Of a DNA stretch of 10,941 nt, positions 1 to 6,774 are shown piece after piece (position 1 is the stretch's first letter; each line of letters starts with the position of its first letter). Below the pieces are notes generated by a model. That model ran no database searches. It saw nothing but the letters and a program-made list of their open reading frames with translations, and had not been told where the DNA came from. The stretch lies in the NCBI GenBank assembly GCA_035634255.1, contig DASQDI010000104.1, forward strand, positions 1 through 10,941, written 5' to 3'. The translations under genes were made by a program, and so were the position numbers. The stretch comes from DATLMR01 sp035634255 (lineage in GTDB: Bacteria > Acidobacteriota > Blastocatellia > UBA7656).

Positions 1-47
1 TATGCCGCGCCGACACGGTAGAGAAAGTCAGGCCCCGTGAAGGCGGC

Positions 48-76
48 TTCGCAACGGTGCCCCGCCGTGTTATGAT
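48..76 (+). promoter_or_regulatory. Candidate sigma70-type promoter for the pyruvyl transferase unit
   Basis: The -35 element TTCGCA (48-53, 4 of 6 consensus) and the -10 element TATGAT (71-76, 5 of 6) are separated by exactly 17 bp. Transcription would start near 83, leaving a leader of about 60 nt before the ATG at 143. The rest of 1-142 shows no supportable gene; a reading frame from the left edge closes at a TAG at 19-21 after six codons, which could be the tail of an upstream gene but is too short to call. Confidence 0.4.
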
Positions 77-142
77 CGCCCCCAGTACTTGGTTACTCAG
101 GCTTGATTCTCTGTTAAGAAAGATACGAAGAGCGGGACGCAG

Positions 143-1426
143 ATGAGTGTTCGTGAGTGGCAGGTCGGCTTGTTCGGCACCTTCGATGTTCAAAACTATG
201 GCGACCTGCTTTTCCCTCTGGTGGCTGAGGCGGAACTGTCGAAGCGGCTCGGCCCCGTGAAGCTTCACCGGTTCTCTTACCACGCCAAGACTCCCCCGGA
301 CTGGCCTTACGCGGTCACCTCCGCGACGGAACTGCCGCACATGATCGGCGGCCTGGACGGCATGCTCATCGGCGGCGGTTTCATAATCCGCTTCGATAAA
401 GAAGTCGCCCCCGGTTACGGACCGCCTACGCCCGCGATTCACCACCCCACCGGTTACTGGCTGACGCCGGCGTTGATCGCTTTGCAGCACGGCGTCCCCC
501 TGGTCTGGAATGCGCCCGGAATGCATTGCAACGAGATCCCGGCCTGGGCGGACCCTCTGATGCGGCTGGCCTTCTCGCTCAGCCGCTATATCGCGGTCCG
601 CGACGAGCCGTCGCGAGCGGCCCTCGCCCCTTTCGCCGACCGAGTTACGGTCGAGGTCGTCCCTGACACGGCCTTCGGGATAGCCGGCCTGCTCGACGAC
701 CAGCTTTCAGTCGAGTTCGACTGCCTGCGCGAGGCTTCGGGCTTGACCGGCCCCTACATCGTCGTCCAGGCGGCGATGGGGCTGGAAGCCTTCGTGCAAT
801 CCGTCAAAAAACAGTCGCGCCGTTTTCGTGATTTCCGATTTCTGGCGCTGCCGATAGGCCCGGTGCTCGGCGACAGGGCTTCCATCCTGGGGGATGACCT
901 GCCCGGCCTCGTCCGCTTAAAATCGTGGCCTCACCCTCTGCTGCTCGCGAAGTTGATCAGTGAGGCGGAGGCGGTCGTCGGCCACAGCTATCACATGTCT
1001 ATCACGGCGCTCGCCTCCGGCGTCCCCGCCTTCACCTTGCAGGACCTTTCTACCGGAAAGTATTCGGCCCTGTCGGGCTTCGAGGCGATCTTCCCACTGG
1101 CGAAGAATCGCGAGCCGGACCCCGACTGGTTTCTGGAGCGGGTGGGGAAGACCGCCCCTTCCCTCGCCGCGCGCTCTACGCTCGATAAACTGGCAAGGCA
1201 TTGGGATTCCGTCGCCGACGCGCTTCGCGCAGGGCCAGCGGCGACCCAGTCGCCTCTTAACCGCTTCTGGCAATCACTGCCCGGCCTTTTGGAGAATGAC
1301 TCGGGGCGGCATTCGGGGCGCGAGAATGCATCGAAGAATTGGGCGGGCTCCCGGCTCACGCGGGGATTGCGGCGCGTTATAATGGCGTCGCGACGCTCAG
1401 TGACCCGACTCCGAGGAGAAAAATAG
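143..1426 (+). CDS. Polysaccharide pyruvyl transferase family protein
   Basis: This 427-residue protein matches the polysaccharide pyruvyl transferase family (CsaB/WcaK-type, GT-B-like fold), whose members add pyruvate ketals to sugars of exopolysaccharides or cell-wall polymers using phosphoenolpyruvate. Visible landmarks are the N-terminal NYGD at 18-21, the IGGG loop at 76-79, RDE at 153-155, PDTAF at 174-178, and the C-terminal GHSYHMS block from 280, followed by ALASGVPAF. These are in family order and at usual spacing, so the fold looks complete. The last 35 or so residues form an Arg-rich tail with no recognisable domain. The start has only a weak GAGCGGGA ribosome site. A 2OG-Fe(II) oxygenase follows 10 bp later, suggesting the two act on the same glycan or metabolite. 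The specific acceptor cannot be read from sequence; some members are not proven pyruvyl transferases. Confidence 0.85.
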   Translation: MSVREWQVGLFGTFDVQNYGDLLFPLVAEAELSKRLGPVKLHRFSYHAKTPPDWPYAVTSATELPHMIGGLDGMLIGGGFIIRFDKEVAPGYGPPTPAIHHPTGYWLTPALIALQHGVPLVWNAPGMHCNEIPAWADPLMRLAFSLSRYIAVRDEPSRAALAPFADRVTVEVVPDTAFGIAGLLDDQLSVEFDCLREASGLTGPYIVVQAAMGLEAFVQSVKKQSRRFRDFRFLALPIGPVLGDRASILGDDLPGLVRLKSWPHPLLLAKLISEAEAVVGHSYHMSITALASGVPAFTLQDLSTGKYSALSGFEAIFPLAKNREPDPDWFLERVGKTAPSLAARSTLDKLARHWDSVADALRAGPAATQSPLNRFWQSLPGLLENDSGRHSGRENASKNWAGSRLTRGLRRVIMASRRSVTRLRGEK

Positions 1427-1436
1427 AAGCCCGCAG

Positions 1437-2162
1437 ATGATTGACTTGAACCGGATCGCGCGCCACAAGCTGGAAACGGACCCGTATAGATGGGCCGCAA
1501 TCGACAACCTTTATTCACCGCGAGACGCGGCAGCTTTAGCCTCTACCTTTCCCCACGACCATTTCAAGCTGGTGTCGGGCTACGGCGGAGAGAAGGACTA
1601 CGAATACGAGGCGCGGGCTCTGATCGGGATGGGGGCGGATAAGGTTTCATACCCCGAAGAACTGAGCGACGCCTGGCGGGCCCTGGCGCATGACCTTCTA
1701 TCCCCGGCTTACCGCGCCGCCATGTCTGCATTGACGGCATGCGACTTGTCCGCCGCGCCGCTTGAGGTGAATGTCTTTCACTACGGGGCGGGGGCCTCGC
1801 TCGGCCCGCACGCCGACCTGCCCGACAAGGTAGTTACCCACGTGCTCTATTTCAACAAGTCGTGGGACAGGCGAGACGGCGGCTGTTTGACCGTCCTTCG
1901 TTCCGCCGACCCGACTGACATTGTTGCGGAGATCGAGCCCATAGTCGGGGCTTCCGCCGTGCTGGTGCGGTCGGATAACTCCTGGCACGCGGTCTCGCGC
2001 GTCTTAAACAACAGCCGCGTCTCCCGGCGCAGTTTGACCGCGACGTTTTACCGTCCCGGTTCCGTCAGCACGATGTGGCCGCCCGGCGACGAAACTCCCC
2101 TGCACAGCTACCCGGTCAGTCTCTGGACGCGCTTGCGGAACGGACTCACCCGGCGCGGGTAA
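1437..2162 (+). CDS. 2OG-Fe(II) oxygenase superfamily protein
   Basis: The 241-residue protein has the facial triad of a 2-oxoglutarate and iron dependent dioxygenase: H125-x-D127 in GPHADLP, the distal H184 in the SDNSWHAV segment, and R197/R198 about 13 residues later in SRRSLTATFY as the probable 2-oxoglutarate anchor. The block between (HVLYFNKSW, then DGGCLTVL) is typical of the double-stranded beta-helix core of the prolyl-4-hydroxylase-like group. No signal peptide is visible, so it is probably cytoplasmic. It starts 10 bp after the pyruvyl transferase gene; AGGAG at 1414-1418, inside the end of that gene, is about 18 nt from the ATG, longer than ideal, so translational coupling is plausible. 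Substrate is unknown: hydroxylation of a sugar, lipid or peptide linked to the upstream enzyme's product is an inference from proximity only. Confidence 0.85.
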   Translation: MIDLNRIARHKLETDPYRWAAIDNLYSPRDAAALASTFPHDHFKLVSGYGGEKDYEYEARALIGMGADKVSYPEELSDAWRALAHDLLSPAYRAAMSALTACDLSAAPLEVNVFHYGAGASLGPHADLPDKVVTHVLYFNKSWDRRDGGCLTVLRSADPTDIVAEIEPIVGASAVLVRSDNSWHAVSRVLNNSRVSRRSLTATFYRPGSVSTMWPPGDETPLHSYPVSLWTRLRNGLTRRG

Positions 2163-2172
2163 GGGTGTCGGG

Positions 2173-2202
2173 TTGCGTAATAAAACGAAAAAAGCGGATA
2201 AA
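2173..2202 (+). promoter_or_regulatory. Candidate promoter of the ABC exporter leader
   Basis: TTGCGT (2173-2178, 3 of 6) and GATAAA (2197-2202, 4 of 6) lie 18 bp apart in an A-rich stretch unusual for this GC-rich window. A start near 2209 would put the AGGAGGGG at 2214-2221 almost at the 5' end of the transcript. Weak match, supported mainly by position and base composition. Confidence 0.3.
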
Positions 2203-2225
2203 CTATCGTGCCCAGGAGGGGAGTA

Positions 2226-2261
2226 TTGTTATTGGATCGAGGTCGCGGGCGGTCGCCATAA
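2226..2261 (+). CDS. Possible 11-codon leader peptide
   Basis: A near-perfect Shine-Dalgarno AGGAGG (2214-2219) is followed after 6 nt by TTG, opening an 11-codon frame (LLLDRGRGRSP as internal codons) that ends in TAA at 2259-2261. The Shine-Dalgarno cannot serve the ABC exporter, because the exporter frame is closed by TAG at 2267-2269 downstream of it. The reading frame ends 26 bp before the exporter's GTG. It may be a leader peptide coupling translation to the structure downstream, or the Shine-Dalgarno match may be chance; no ATG is present. This is a speculative call. Confidence 0.2.
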   Translation: MLLDRGRGRSP

Positions 2262-2287
2262 AAATATAGCCCTCCGCGGCTGAAGGG

Positions 2288-4147
2288 GTGTGGCCGCTTC
2301 GGCGGCCCGTTCGTACAAATGTTTTGAGAGAGCAAAGACATATTTCAAAGCCGCCCGACGACCCGGATGAGAATACGAAAGGCTCGCCCCGCGACCTCCT
2401 GCGCCTGCTCGCCTACACGAAGCCTTACCGCGGAAGGCTCTCGCTGGCCCTCGTGAGCCTCCTGCTCGCGGGGGGGCTGGGGCTGGCCTACCCGCAGATC
2501 GTTCGACTCATCATCGACGCGGCCTTCGTCGAGCGCAGCTCCGAGAAGCTCAACCGGGCGACCCTGCTGCTCGTGGCCGTCTTCGCCTTCCAGGCTTCGT
2601 TCAGCTTCCTCCGCACCTACCTGCTCGCCTCGACCGGCGAGCGCGTGGTCGCCGACATGCGCACGCAGGTGTACTCGCACCTGACCGGCCTCCCCGTCTC
2701 CTTCTTCGCCAGCCGCCGCGTGGGAGAGCTGACCTCGCGGCTCTCTTCCGACGTGAGCATCGTGCAGACCGTCACGACCGGCAGCCTGTCGGAGATTTTG
2801 CGCCAGAGCCTCATACTGATCGGGGGGGTCACGATCATAGCCGTCACGAACCTGCGCCTGACCCTCGTGATGCTCGCCATCGTTCCGCCCATCATATTTT
2901 CGGCCATGTTCTACGGGCGGTACGTCCGGCGCATGAGCACGCGCGTGCAGGACAAGCTGGCCGAGGCCAACTCCGTGCTCGAAGAGACCCTCTCGGCCAT
3001 CCGCATCGTCCAGTCTTTCGTGCGCGAAGATTACGAGCGCGGGCGGTACGGCGACCGCGTCAGGGGGGCGCTCCATCTGGCCGTGCGCCGCGCGGTCGCG
3101 AGCGGGGGCTTCATCGCCTTCATCATACTCGTGGCCTACACGGGGATCGCCGTCGTGCTCTGGTTCGGCAGCGGCCTCGTGCTCACGGGCGAGATGACGG
3201 CGGGGGAGCTGATCGCCTTCGTGCTTTACACCTTCGTGGTCGCCGGGTCAATCGGCGGAGTCTCCGAACTGTACGGGCAGTTCCAGCAGGCCATAGGCGC
3301 GACGCGGCGCATATTCGAGCTGCTAGACACCGAGCCCGAGGTGAAAGACCCCGAAGGGCCGCTCGCCCTCGCGCCCGTCCGGGGCCACGTCGAGCTGCGG
3401 GACGTGCACTTCACCTACCCCGACGACCGGGGCGTGAGCGTTTTGAAAGGGGTATCAATCGAGGCTCGGCCCGGAGACGTGATCGCGCTCGTCGGCCCGA
3501 GCGGCGCGGGGAAATCGACCGTCGTCTCGCTCATCCCCCGCTTTTACGACGTAACTTCCGGGGCGATCCTCGTGGACGGGCGCGACGTGAGAGAGGTGCG
3601 GCTAAAAGACCTGCGCGGGGCCATCGGCTTCGTCCCTCAGGAGACGACCCTGTTCGGCGGGACGATATACGAGAACATCGCCTACGGCCGAATCGAGGCC
3701 GCGCGCGAAGAGGTCGAAGCCTCGGCCCGCGCCGCGCACGCGCACGAATTCATTATGGATTTCCCGCAGGGCTACGACACGGTCGTCGGGGAGCGGGGCG
3801 TGAAGCTGTCTGGCGGGCAGCGCCAGCGCCTCGCGATTGCGCGCGCCCTGCTCAAGAACCCCGCGATCCTCATCCTGGACGAAGCCACCAGCTCCCTCGA
3901 TTCCGAATCCGAGCGGCTGGTTCAAGAGGCCCTCGAGACCCTGATGCGGGGGCGGACCACCTTCGTCATCGCCCACCGCCTCTCGACCGTGCGCCGCGCG
4001 GACCGCATCGTCGTGCTCGACGAGGGCCGGATCGTCGAAGACGGCACGCACGAAGAACTGATCGAGCACGCGGGACTTTATAAACAACTCCACGACATTC
4101 AGTTCAGGGCGGGGGTCAGGGGGCAGGAGTCAGGGGCCAGGGGCTAA
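2288..4147 (+). CDS. MsbA-like ABC exporter, fused TM and ATPase domains
   Basis: This 619-residue half-transporter belongs to the type IV (MsbA/LmrA/BmrA) exporter group; homodimers export lipids, lipid-linked precursors or drugs across the inner membrane. Six membrane segments are visible at about 51-76, 91-115, 167-186, 190-210, 272-295 and 305-325. The ATPase domain follows from about 367, with Walker A GPSGAGKST at 403-411, Q-loop Q451, signature LSGGQ at 507-511, Walker B ILILDE at 527-532 including catalytic E532, and switch H563. All catalytic residues are present. Start is uncertain: GTG at 2288 has AAGGGG directly abutting it, a TTG at 2324 (residue 13) lacks a clear ribosome site, and no in-frame ATG occurs before the membrane domain. 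The final residues, GVRGQESGARG, are encoded by a G-rich heptamer repeat that also supplies the TAA stop. Substrate cannot be assigned. Confidence 0.9.
   Translation: MWPLRRPVRTNVLREQRHISKPPDDPDENTKGSPRDLLRLLAYTKPYRGRLSLALVSLLLAGGLGLAYPQIVRLIIDAAFVERSSEKLNRATLLLVAVFAFQASFSFLRTYLLASTGERVVADMRTQVYSHLTGLPVSFFASRRVGELTSRLSSDVSIVQTVTTGSLSEILRQSLILIGGVTIIAVTNLRLTLVMLAIVPPIIFSAMFYGRYVRRMSTRVQDKLAEANSVLEETLSAIRIVQSFVREDYERGRYGDRVRGALHLAVRRAVASGGFIAFIILVAYTGIAVVLWFGSGLVLTGEMTAGELIAFVLYTFVVAGSIGGVSELYGQFQQAIGATRRIFELLDTEPEVKDPEGPLALAPVRGHVELRDVHFTYPDDRGVSVLKGVSIEARPGDVIALVGPSGAGKSTVVSLIPRFYDVTSGAILVDGRDVREVRLKDLRGAIGFVPQETTLFGGTIYENIAYGRIEAAREEVEASARAAHAHEFIMDFPQGYDTVVGERGVKLSGGQRQRLAIARALLKNPAILILDEATSSLDSESERLVQEALETLMRGRTTFVIAHRLSTVRRADRIVVLDEGRIVEDGTHEELIEHAGLYKQLHDIQFRAGVRGQESGARG
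2292..2307 (+). promoter_or_regulatory. UUCG-capped hairpin at the 5' end of the ABC exporter
   Basis: GGCCGC (2292-2297) and GCGGCC (2302-2307) form a perfect 6-bp stem closed by a TTCG tetraloop. There is no T tract after it, so it is not a typical intrinsic terminator. GCGGC at 2276-2280 can alternatively pair with GCCGC at 2293-2297, enclosing the AAGGGG and GTG of the longest exporter frame. The hairpin lies inside the longest reading frame but upstream of an alternative TTG start at 2324, so it may belong to the untranslated leader. Confidence 0.4.
4112..4146 (+). repeat. GGGGNCA heptamer tandem repeat, forward arm
   Basis: Five consecutive 7-bp units read GGGGTCA, GGGGGCA, GGAGTCA, GGGGCCA and GGGGCTA. 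They cover the last codons of the ABC exporter, and the fifth unit carries the stop TAA (4145-4147). An inverted version lies at 4223-4243. It resembles the short tandemly repeated heptamers known from cyanobacteria and other bacteria with many intergenic repeats; membership in a genome-wide family is inferred. Confidence 0.8.
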
Positions 4148-4222
4148 GGAAGGAAGATTTCAGACTCCCTTTATTAAACCCCCCTTGATTTCACCGAACC
4201 CCTCCGGAGCAGCCCCGGCCGC

Positions 4223-4243
4223 TGGCCCCCGGCCCCTGACCCC
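4223..4243 (-). repeat. Heptamer repeat, inverted arm
   Basis: TGGCCCC, CGGCCCC and TGACCCC are three contiguous 7-bp units, the reverse complement of the GGGGNCA pattern at 4112-4146. The two arms are separated by 76 bp and could pair into a long GC stem in RNA or single-stranded DNA. It ends 26 bp before the VWA gene start. Confidence 0.75.
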
Positions 4244-4269
4244 TGTGATAATACTCCTGGAGGAAAATC

Positions 4270-5229
4270 ATGTTTTACAACAGAATCAATCACAAAATCT
4301 CCAGGATGGCCTTCGCGGTCGCGGTCCTTCTCACGCTAGTCTCGGCCGGGGCCGCACAGCGCGCCAGAGGCTCGGCCGCGCGCGACGGCAACGTCACGAT
4401 ACTCGTGACCGCGCACCCGCACAACGAGCGAATGCGCACGGCCGCGCAGAGCCTTCAACCCGAAGACTTCTCCGTGCGCGAGCAGAAGCGCCCCCAGAGG
4501 ATCATCTCGGCGAGGCGCGCGACCGACCTGCCCGTGAGGATGGCGGTGCTGATTCAGGACGACCTCGTCTCCGAAGTGAACAACGAGCTGGGCGGCATCA
4601 GGGAACTGATAAGGGCTCTGCCGCAAGGGTCGAGTGTGCTGATCGGCTACCTCACGAGCGGGAGCCTCGGCGTTCAGCAGGACTTCACCACGGACCTCGG
4701 CCGCGCGGCCGACTCCCTGCGCATAGTTCGGAGCAGCACGTCCGGCACGCCTTACAACCCTTACACGGGGGTTCTGGACGCGCTCCGCCGGTTCGACTCG
4801 CAGCCCGAAGGGAGGCGCATGATCATGTTCGTGAGCGACGGCCTCGACCTCTCGCACGGCATTCACAGCGCGAGCCCGTCTCAGTCTCTGGCCCTCGACC
4901 GCGCGATCTCCGAATCGCAGGACCGCTTCGTGAGCGCCTTCACCTTCTACGCCCCGTCGATAGGCCCGACGAGTCAGAGCCGTTTGGCGATCAACTACGG
5001 GCAGGGCTCGCTCAACCGGTTCGCGGACGAGACGGGCGGCGCGGCCTTCTTCTCCGGCACGGACTTCGTGACCTTCGACCCTTACCTGAAGGAGTTCAGG
5101 GAGACGCTAGGAAGGCAATGGCTCATCACCTATCAAAGCTCGAACGCCGGGCGGGGCTTCCGCCGGATCGAAGTCACGAGCGAGACGGGAGTACACCTGC
5201 ACCATCAGGCGGGATACAAAATGAAGTGA
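4270..5229 (+). CDS. Exported VWA-domain protein, VWFA-related type
   Basis: The 319-residue protein begins with a signal peptide: basic residues to R12, hydrophobic 13-25, and a probable cleavage near AGA-AQ at 26-30, so it is exported. The following strand-rich segment with LQPEDFSVREQKRPQRI (from 62) is the N-terminal signature of the VWFA-related proteins common in Acidobacteriota, usually written L-PEDF-V-E-PQ-I. The A domain runs from about 89: MAVLIQDDLVSEV in the MIDAS position and MIMFVSDGLD at 184-193. The MIDAS is degenerate: in place of DxSxS it reads DDLVS (97-101), keeping the first Asp and last Ser but not the middle Ser, so metal-dependent ligand binding may be weakened. The ribosome site GGAGG (4259-4263) is 6 nt from the ATG. 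Cellular role unknown; adhesion or envelope protein contacts are typical guesses. Confidence 0.85.
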   Translation: MFYNRINHKISRMAFAVAVLLTLVSAGAAQRARGSAARDGNVTILVTAHPHNERMRTAAQSLQPEDFSVREQKRPQRIISARRATDLPVRMAVLIQDDLVSEVNNELGGIRELIRALPQGSSVLIGYLTSGSLGVQQDFTTDLGRAADSLRIVRSSTSGTPYNPYTGVLDALRRFDSQPEGRRMIMFVSDGLDLSHGIHSASPSQSLALDRAISESQDRFVSAFTFYAPSIGPTSQSRLAINYGQGSLNRFADETGGAAFFSGTDFVTFDPYLKEFRETLGRQWLITYQSSNAGRGFRRIEVTSETGVHLHHQAGYKMK

Positions 5230-5240
5230 GAAAAGAGGGA

Positions 5241-5273
5241 GGGGCGGAACACCCGCGTCAGGTGTTCCGCCCC
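5241..5273. terminator. Bidirectional terminator between convergent genes
   Basis: A perfect 13-bp inverted repeat, GGGGCGGAACACC (5241-5253) and GGTGTTCCGCCCC (5261-5273), encloses the 7-nt loop CGCGTCA. It sits between the VWA stop (5229) and the stop of the opposing propeller gene (5297). On the minus strand the stem is followed by a T-rich CCCTCTTTTCTC; on the plus strand a run of seven Ts (5292-5298) comes 18 nt later, beyond the usual distance. Efficient stopping is more convincing for the minus-strand gene. Confidence 0.7.
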
Positions 5274-5296
5274 CGGCTCCGATCCCATCAGTTTTT

Positions 5297-6571
5297 TTAG
5301 ATCGCTGAGATGATGACCTGCTGCGTCGAGAAGGTCCGCCCGTTGGTCGAGTTGCTGTAGAAGAGCAGCCCTTCGTCCCTGCCTACGACGGAGCTGTCGA
5401 TCCACACGATGTGAAGCTTGCCATTGTTGTCCACGGCCATCGCGGGGCTGTGCGCCCGCCCTCCCGGCACGCCGTTGTCGGCCCGAGAGACCTGCACGGG
5501 GTTTGAAAACTGGCCCCCCCCGTCCTCGGATCTCACGAGAAAGACCTGCTTGTTTCCGGGCCTTTCGTCCTGGTACGCCACGTAGACTTTGGAGCCGAAA
5601 GTCGTGACGACCGGCTTGAGCACTCTCGCGCCGGGGTCGCGGCTCACGTCCGAGGGCTCGGAAAACGTCTCGCCCTGATCGGTGGAGCGGGCATAAAAAG
5701 CCTGCGCGTCCGGGCTGCTCGCGTCCACCCAGACGATGTGAATATTACCCGCGTCGTCGGTCGCTATGTGGGCCTCGGTCGCCCGCCCCTGGCCCGTCGA
5801 GACGCGCTTCGGCTCGCTGAAAGTCTCGCCCTGATCCGTCGAGCGCGAGAACATGATCGCGCTCTCCCCGCCCCGCGTGTCTTCCCACGCGACGTTGATC
5901 GCGTCGTCTGAGCCGATGCTGATCTCGGGCTCGAAGGCGTCGCCCGACGAGCGCGCGACCTCGACGGGGTCGCTGAACGTCTCGCCCTGGTCGGTCGAGC
6001 GGACGAACATGACGGTCCGCAAGGCCCCCGAAGTGTCGCCCCACACGATGTTCACCGACTCGTTCGCGCCGAGCGCCACGCGCGGGGAGAACGCGCCGCC
6101 GTCATGGGGGGTGATGTTTTTAGCGGCCTTGAACTTCGCGGCCTTCTTCGACTTGATCAGGTACGCCTGCGTGATGCCGGTCGAGTTGTCGTGGTAGGTG
6201 ATGTAGACGCGGGTCTTCCCGACCTTGTTGATGGCGAGCGAGGGGCCGAAGGCTTCCCCCCTTGACTTCGAGAGGTTCCTCGTCTTCGGCAGGTTGTCCC
6301 AGTTCGCCCCGCCGTTCTTCGACATGGTGAAGAATATCTGGCTGCCGGGCGTGCCCGCGCCGGCGGGCTTGGTCGCGGTCGAAGAGAGCAGGTATATCTT
6401 GTTGTCCTTGTCCACGGCAATCGCCGGGAAGCGCTGCGCGCCGAAGAATGTGGGCCCCTGGGCCCCGACGGTCGCGAGCCCCCCGCCCCGCTCGGTCGTT
6501 ATCCGCGCGCCCGGAATGGCGAGCACGAAAACCAGAATCGCAAGCGAAATAAATTTAAGTCTGTTGCCCAT
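5297..6571 (-). CDS. Exported BNR/Asp-box beta-propeller protein (sialidase-like fold)
   Basis: With the start at 6571 this is 424 residues. An upstream in-frame ATG at 6619 would add 16 polar residues in front of the signal peptide and has no ribosome site; the chosen ATG begins MGNRLKFISLAILVFVLAIPGA, a classic signal peptide, preceded by GGTGAGG. The body is built of propeller blades carrying Asp-boxes: SKNGGANW at 84-91, a decayed SKKAAKF at 141-147, STDQGETF at 192, 244 and 296, SEDGGGQF at 348, and STNGRTF at 408. The four from 192 to 348 are spaced exactly 52 residues apart, so a six- or seven-bladed propeller is likely. Annotation pipelines would call it exo-alpha-sialidase, but I do not see the FRIP arginine motif or other sialidase catalytic residues, so a binding or structural role outside the cytoplasm is more likely. 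It converges with the VWA gene. Confidence 0.8.
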   Translation of the reverse strand: MGNRLKFISLAILVFVLAIPGARITTERGGGLATVGAQGPTFFGAQRFPAIAVDKDNKIYLLSSTATKPAGAGTPGSQIFFTMSKNGGANWDNLPKTRNLSKSRGEAFGPSLAINKVGKTRVYITYHDNSTGITQAYLIKSKKAAKFKAAKNITPHDGGAFSPRVALGANESVNIVWGDTSGALRTVMFVRSTDQGETFSDPVEVARSSGDAFEPEISIGSDDAINVAWEDTRGGESAIMFSRSTDQGETFSEPKRVSTGQGRATEAHIATDDAGNIHIVWVDASSPDAQAFYARSTDQGETFSEPSDVSRDPGARVLKPVVTTFGSKVYVAYQDERPGNKQVFLVRSEDGGGQFSNPVQVSRADNGVPGGRAHSPAMAVDNNGKLHIVWIDSSVVGRDEGLLFYSNSTNGRTFSTQQVIISAI

Positions 6572-6646
6572 AACCTCACCCGGTTCGAAGGTTGATCGAA
6601 GCCCACACGTCCTACCCATGACTCGAAGATTCGAACGACACGAGCG

Positions 6647-6676
6647 ATGTTACACGACCTCCGCACGCGAATTCAA
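6647..6676 (-). promoter_or_regulatory. Candidate promoter for the propeller gene
   Basis: Reading the minus strand, TTGAAT (6676-6671, 4 of 6) and TAACAT (6652-6647, 4 of 6) are 18 bp apart. Transcription would start near 6640, about 70 nt before the preferred ATG at 6571. Moderate consensus only. Confidence 0.3.
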
Positions 6677-6692
6677 CAGCCGGGGGCGCGAA

Positions 6693-6722
6693 TTGACAAC
6701 GCGCGCGGCCACGGCTCATACT
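6693..6722 (+). promoter_or_regulatory. Sigma70-type promoter for folD
   Basis: A perfect TTGACA -35 (6693-6698) lies 18 bp upstream of CATACT (6717-6722, 4 of 6). The predicted start near 6729 leaves a leader of about 45 nt containing the GGAG ribosome site at 6763-6766. The location between the divergent propeller gene and folD supports the call. Confidence 0.55.
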
Positions 6723-6774
6723 CCCCAGTCCGGGCGGACACTACTAATCCGATGAATCACACGGAGTCTGATCG

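Noticed and set aside
2075..2269. A 64-codon plus-strand frame across the oxygenase end and the exporter leader
   Set aside because: It starts inside the oxygenase gene without a ribosome site, and its first half is out-of-frame coding sequence.
2345..3076. A 243-codon minus-strand open frame opposite the ABC exporter
   Set aside because: Low-complexity His/Arg/Glu-rich composition typical of antisense frames; the sense frame has all exporter motifs.
4245..4252. TGTGATAAT resembling an extended -10 promoter for the VWA gene
   Set aside because: Transcription would start on the ribosome site itself, about 10 nt from the ATG, leaving no usable leader; no matching -35 was seen.
4185..5300. A 371-codon plus-strand open frame overlapping the VWA gene in another frame
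   Set aside because: It is Arg/Gly/Pro-rich with no domain, no ribosome site, and covers the inverted heptamer repeat and the terminator. It is a shadow of the VWA gene caused by GC-rich codon bias.
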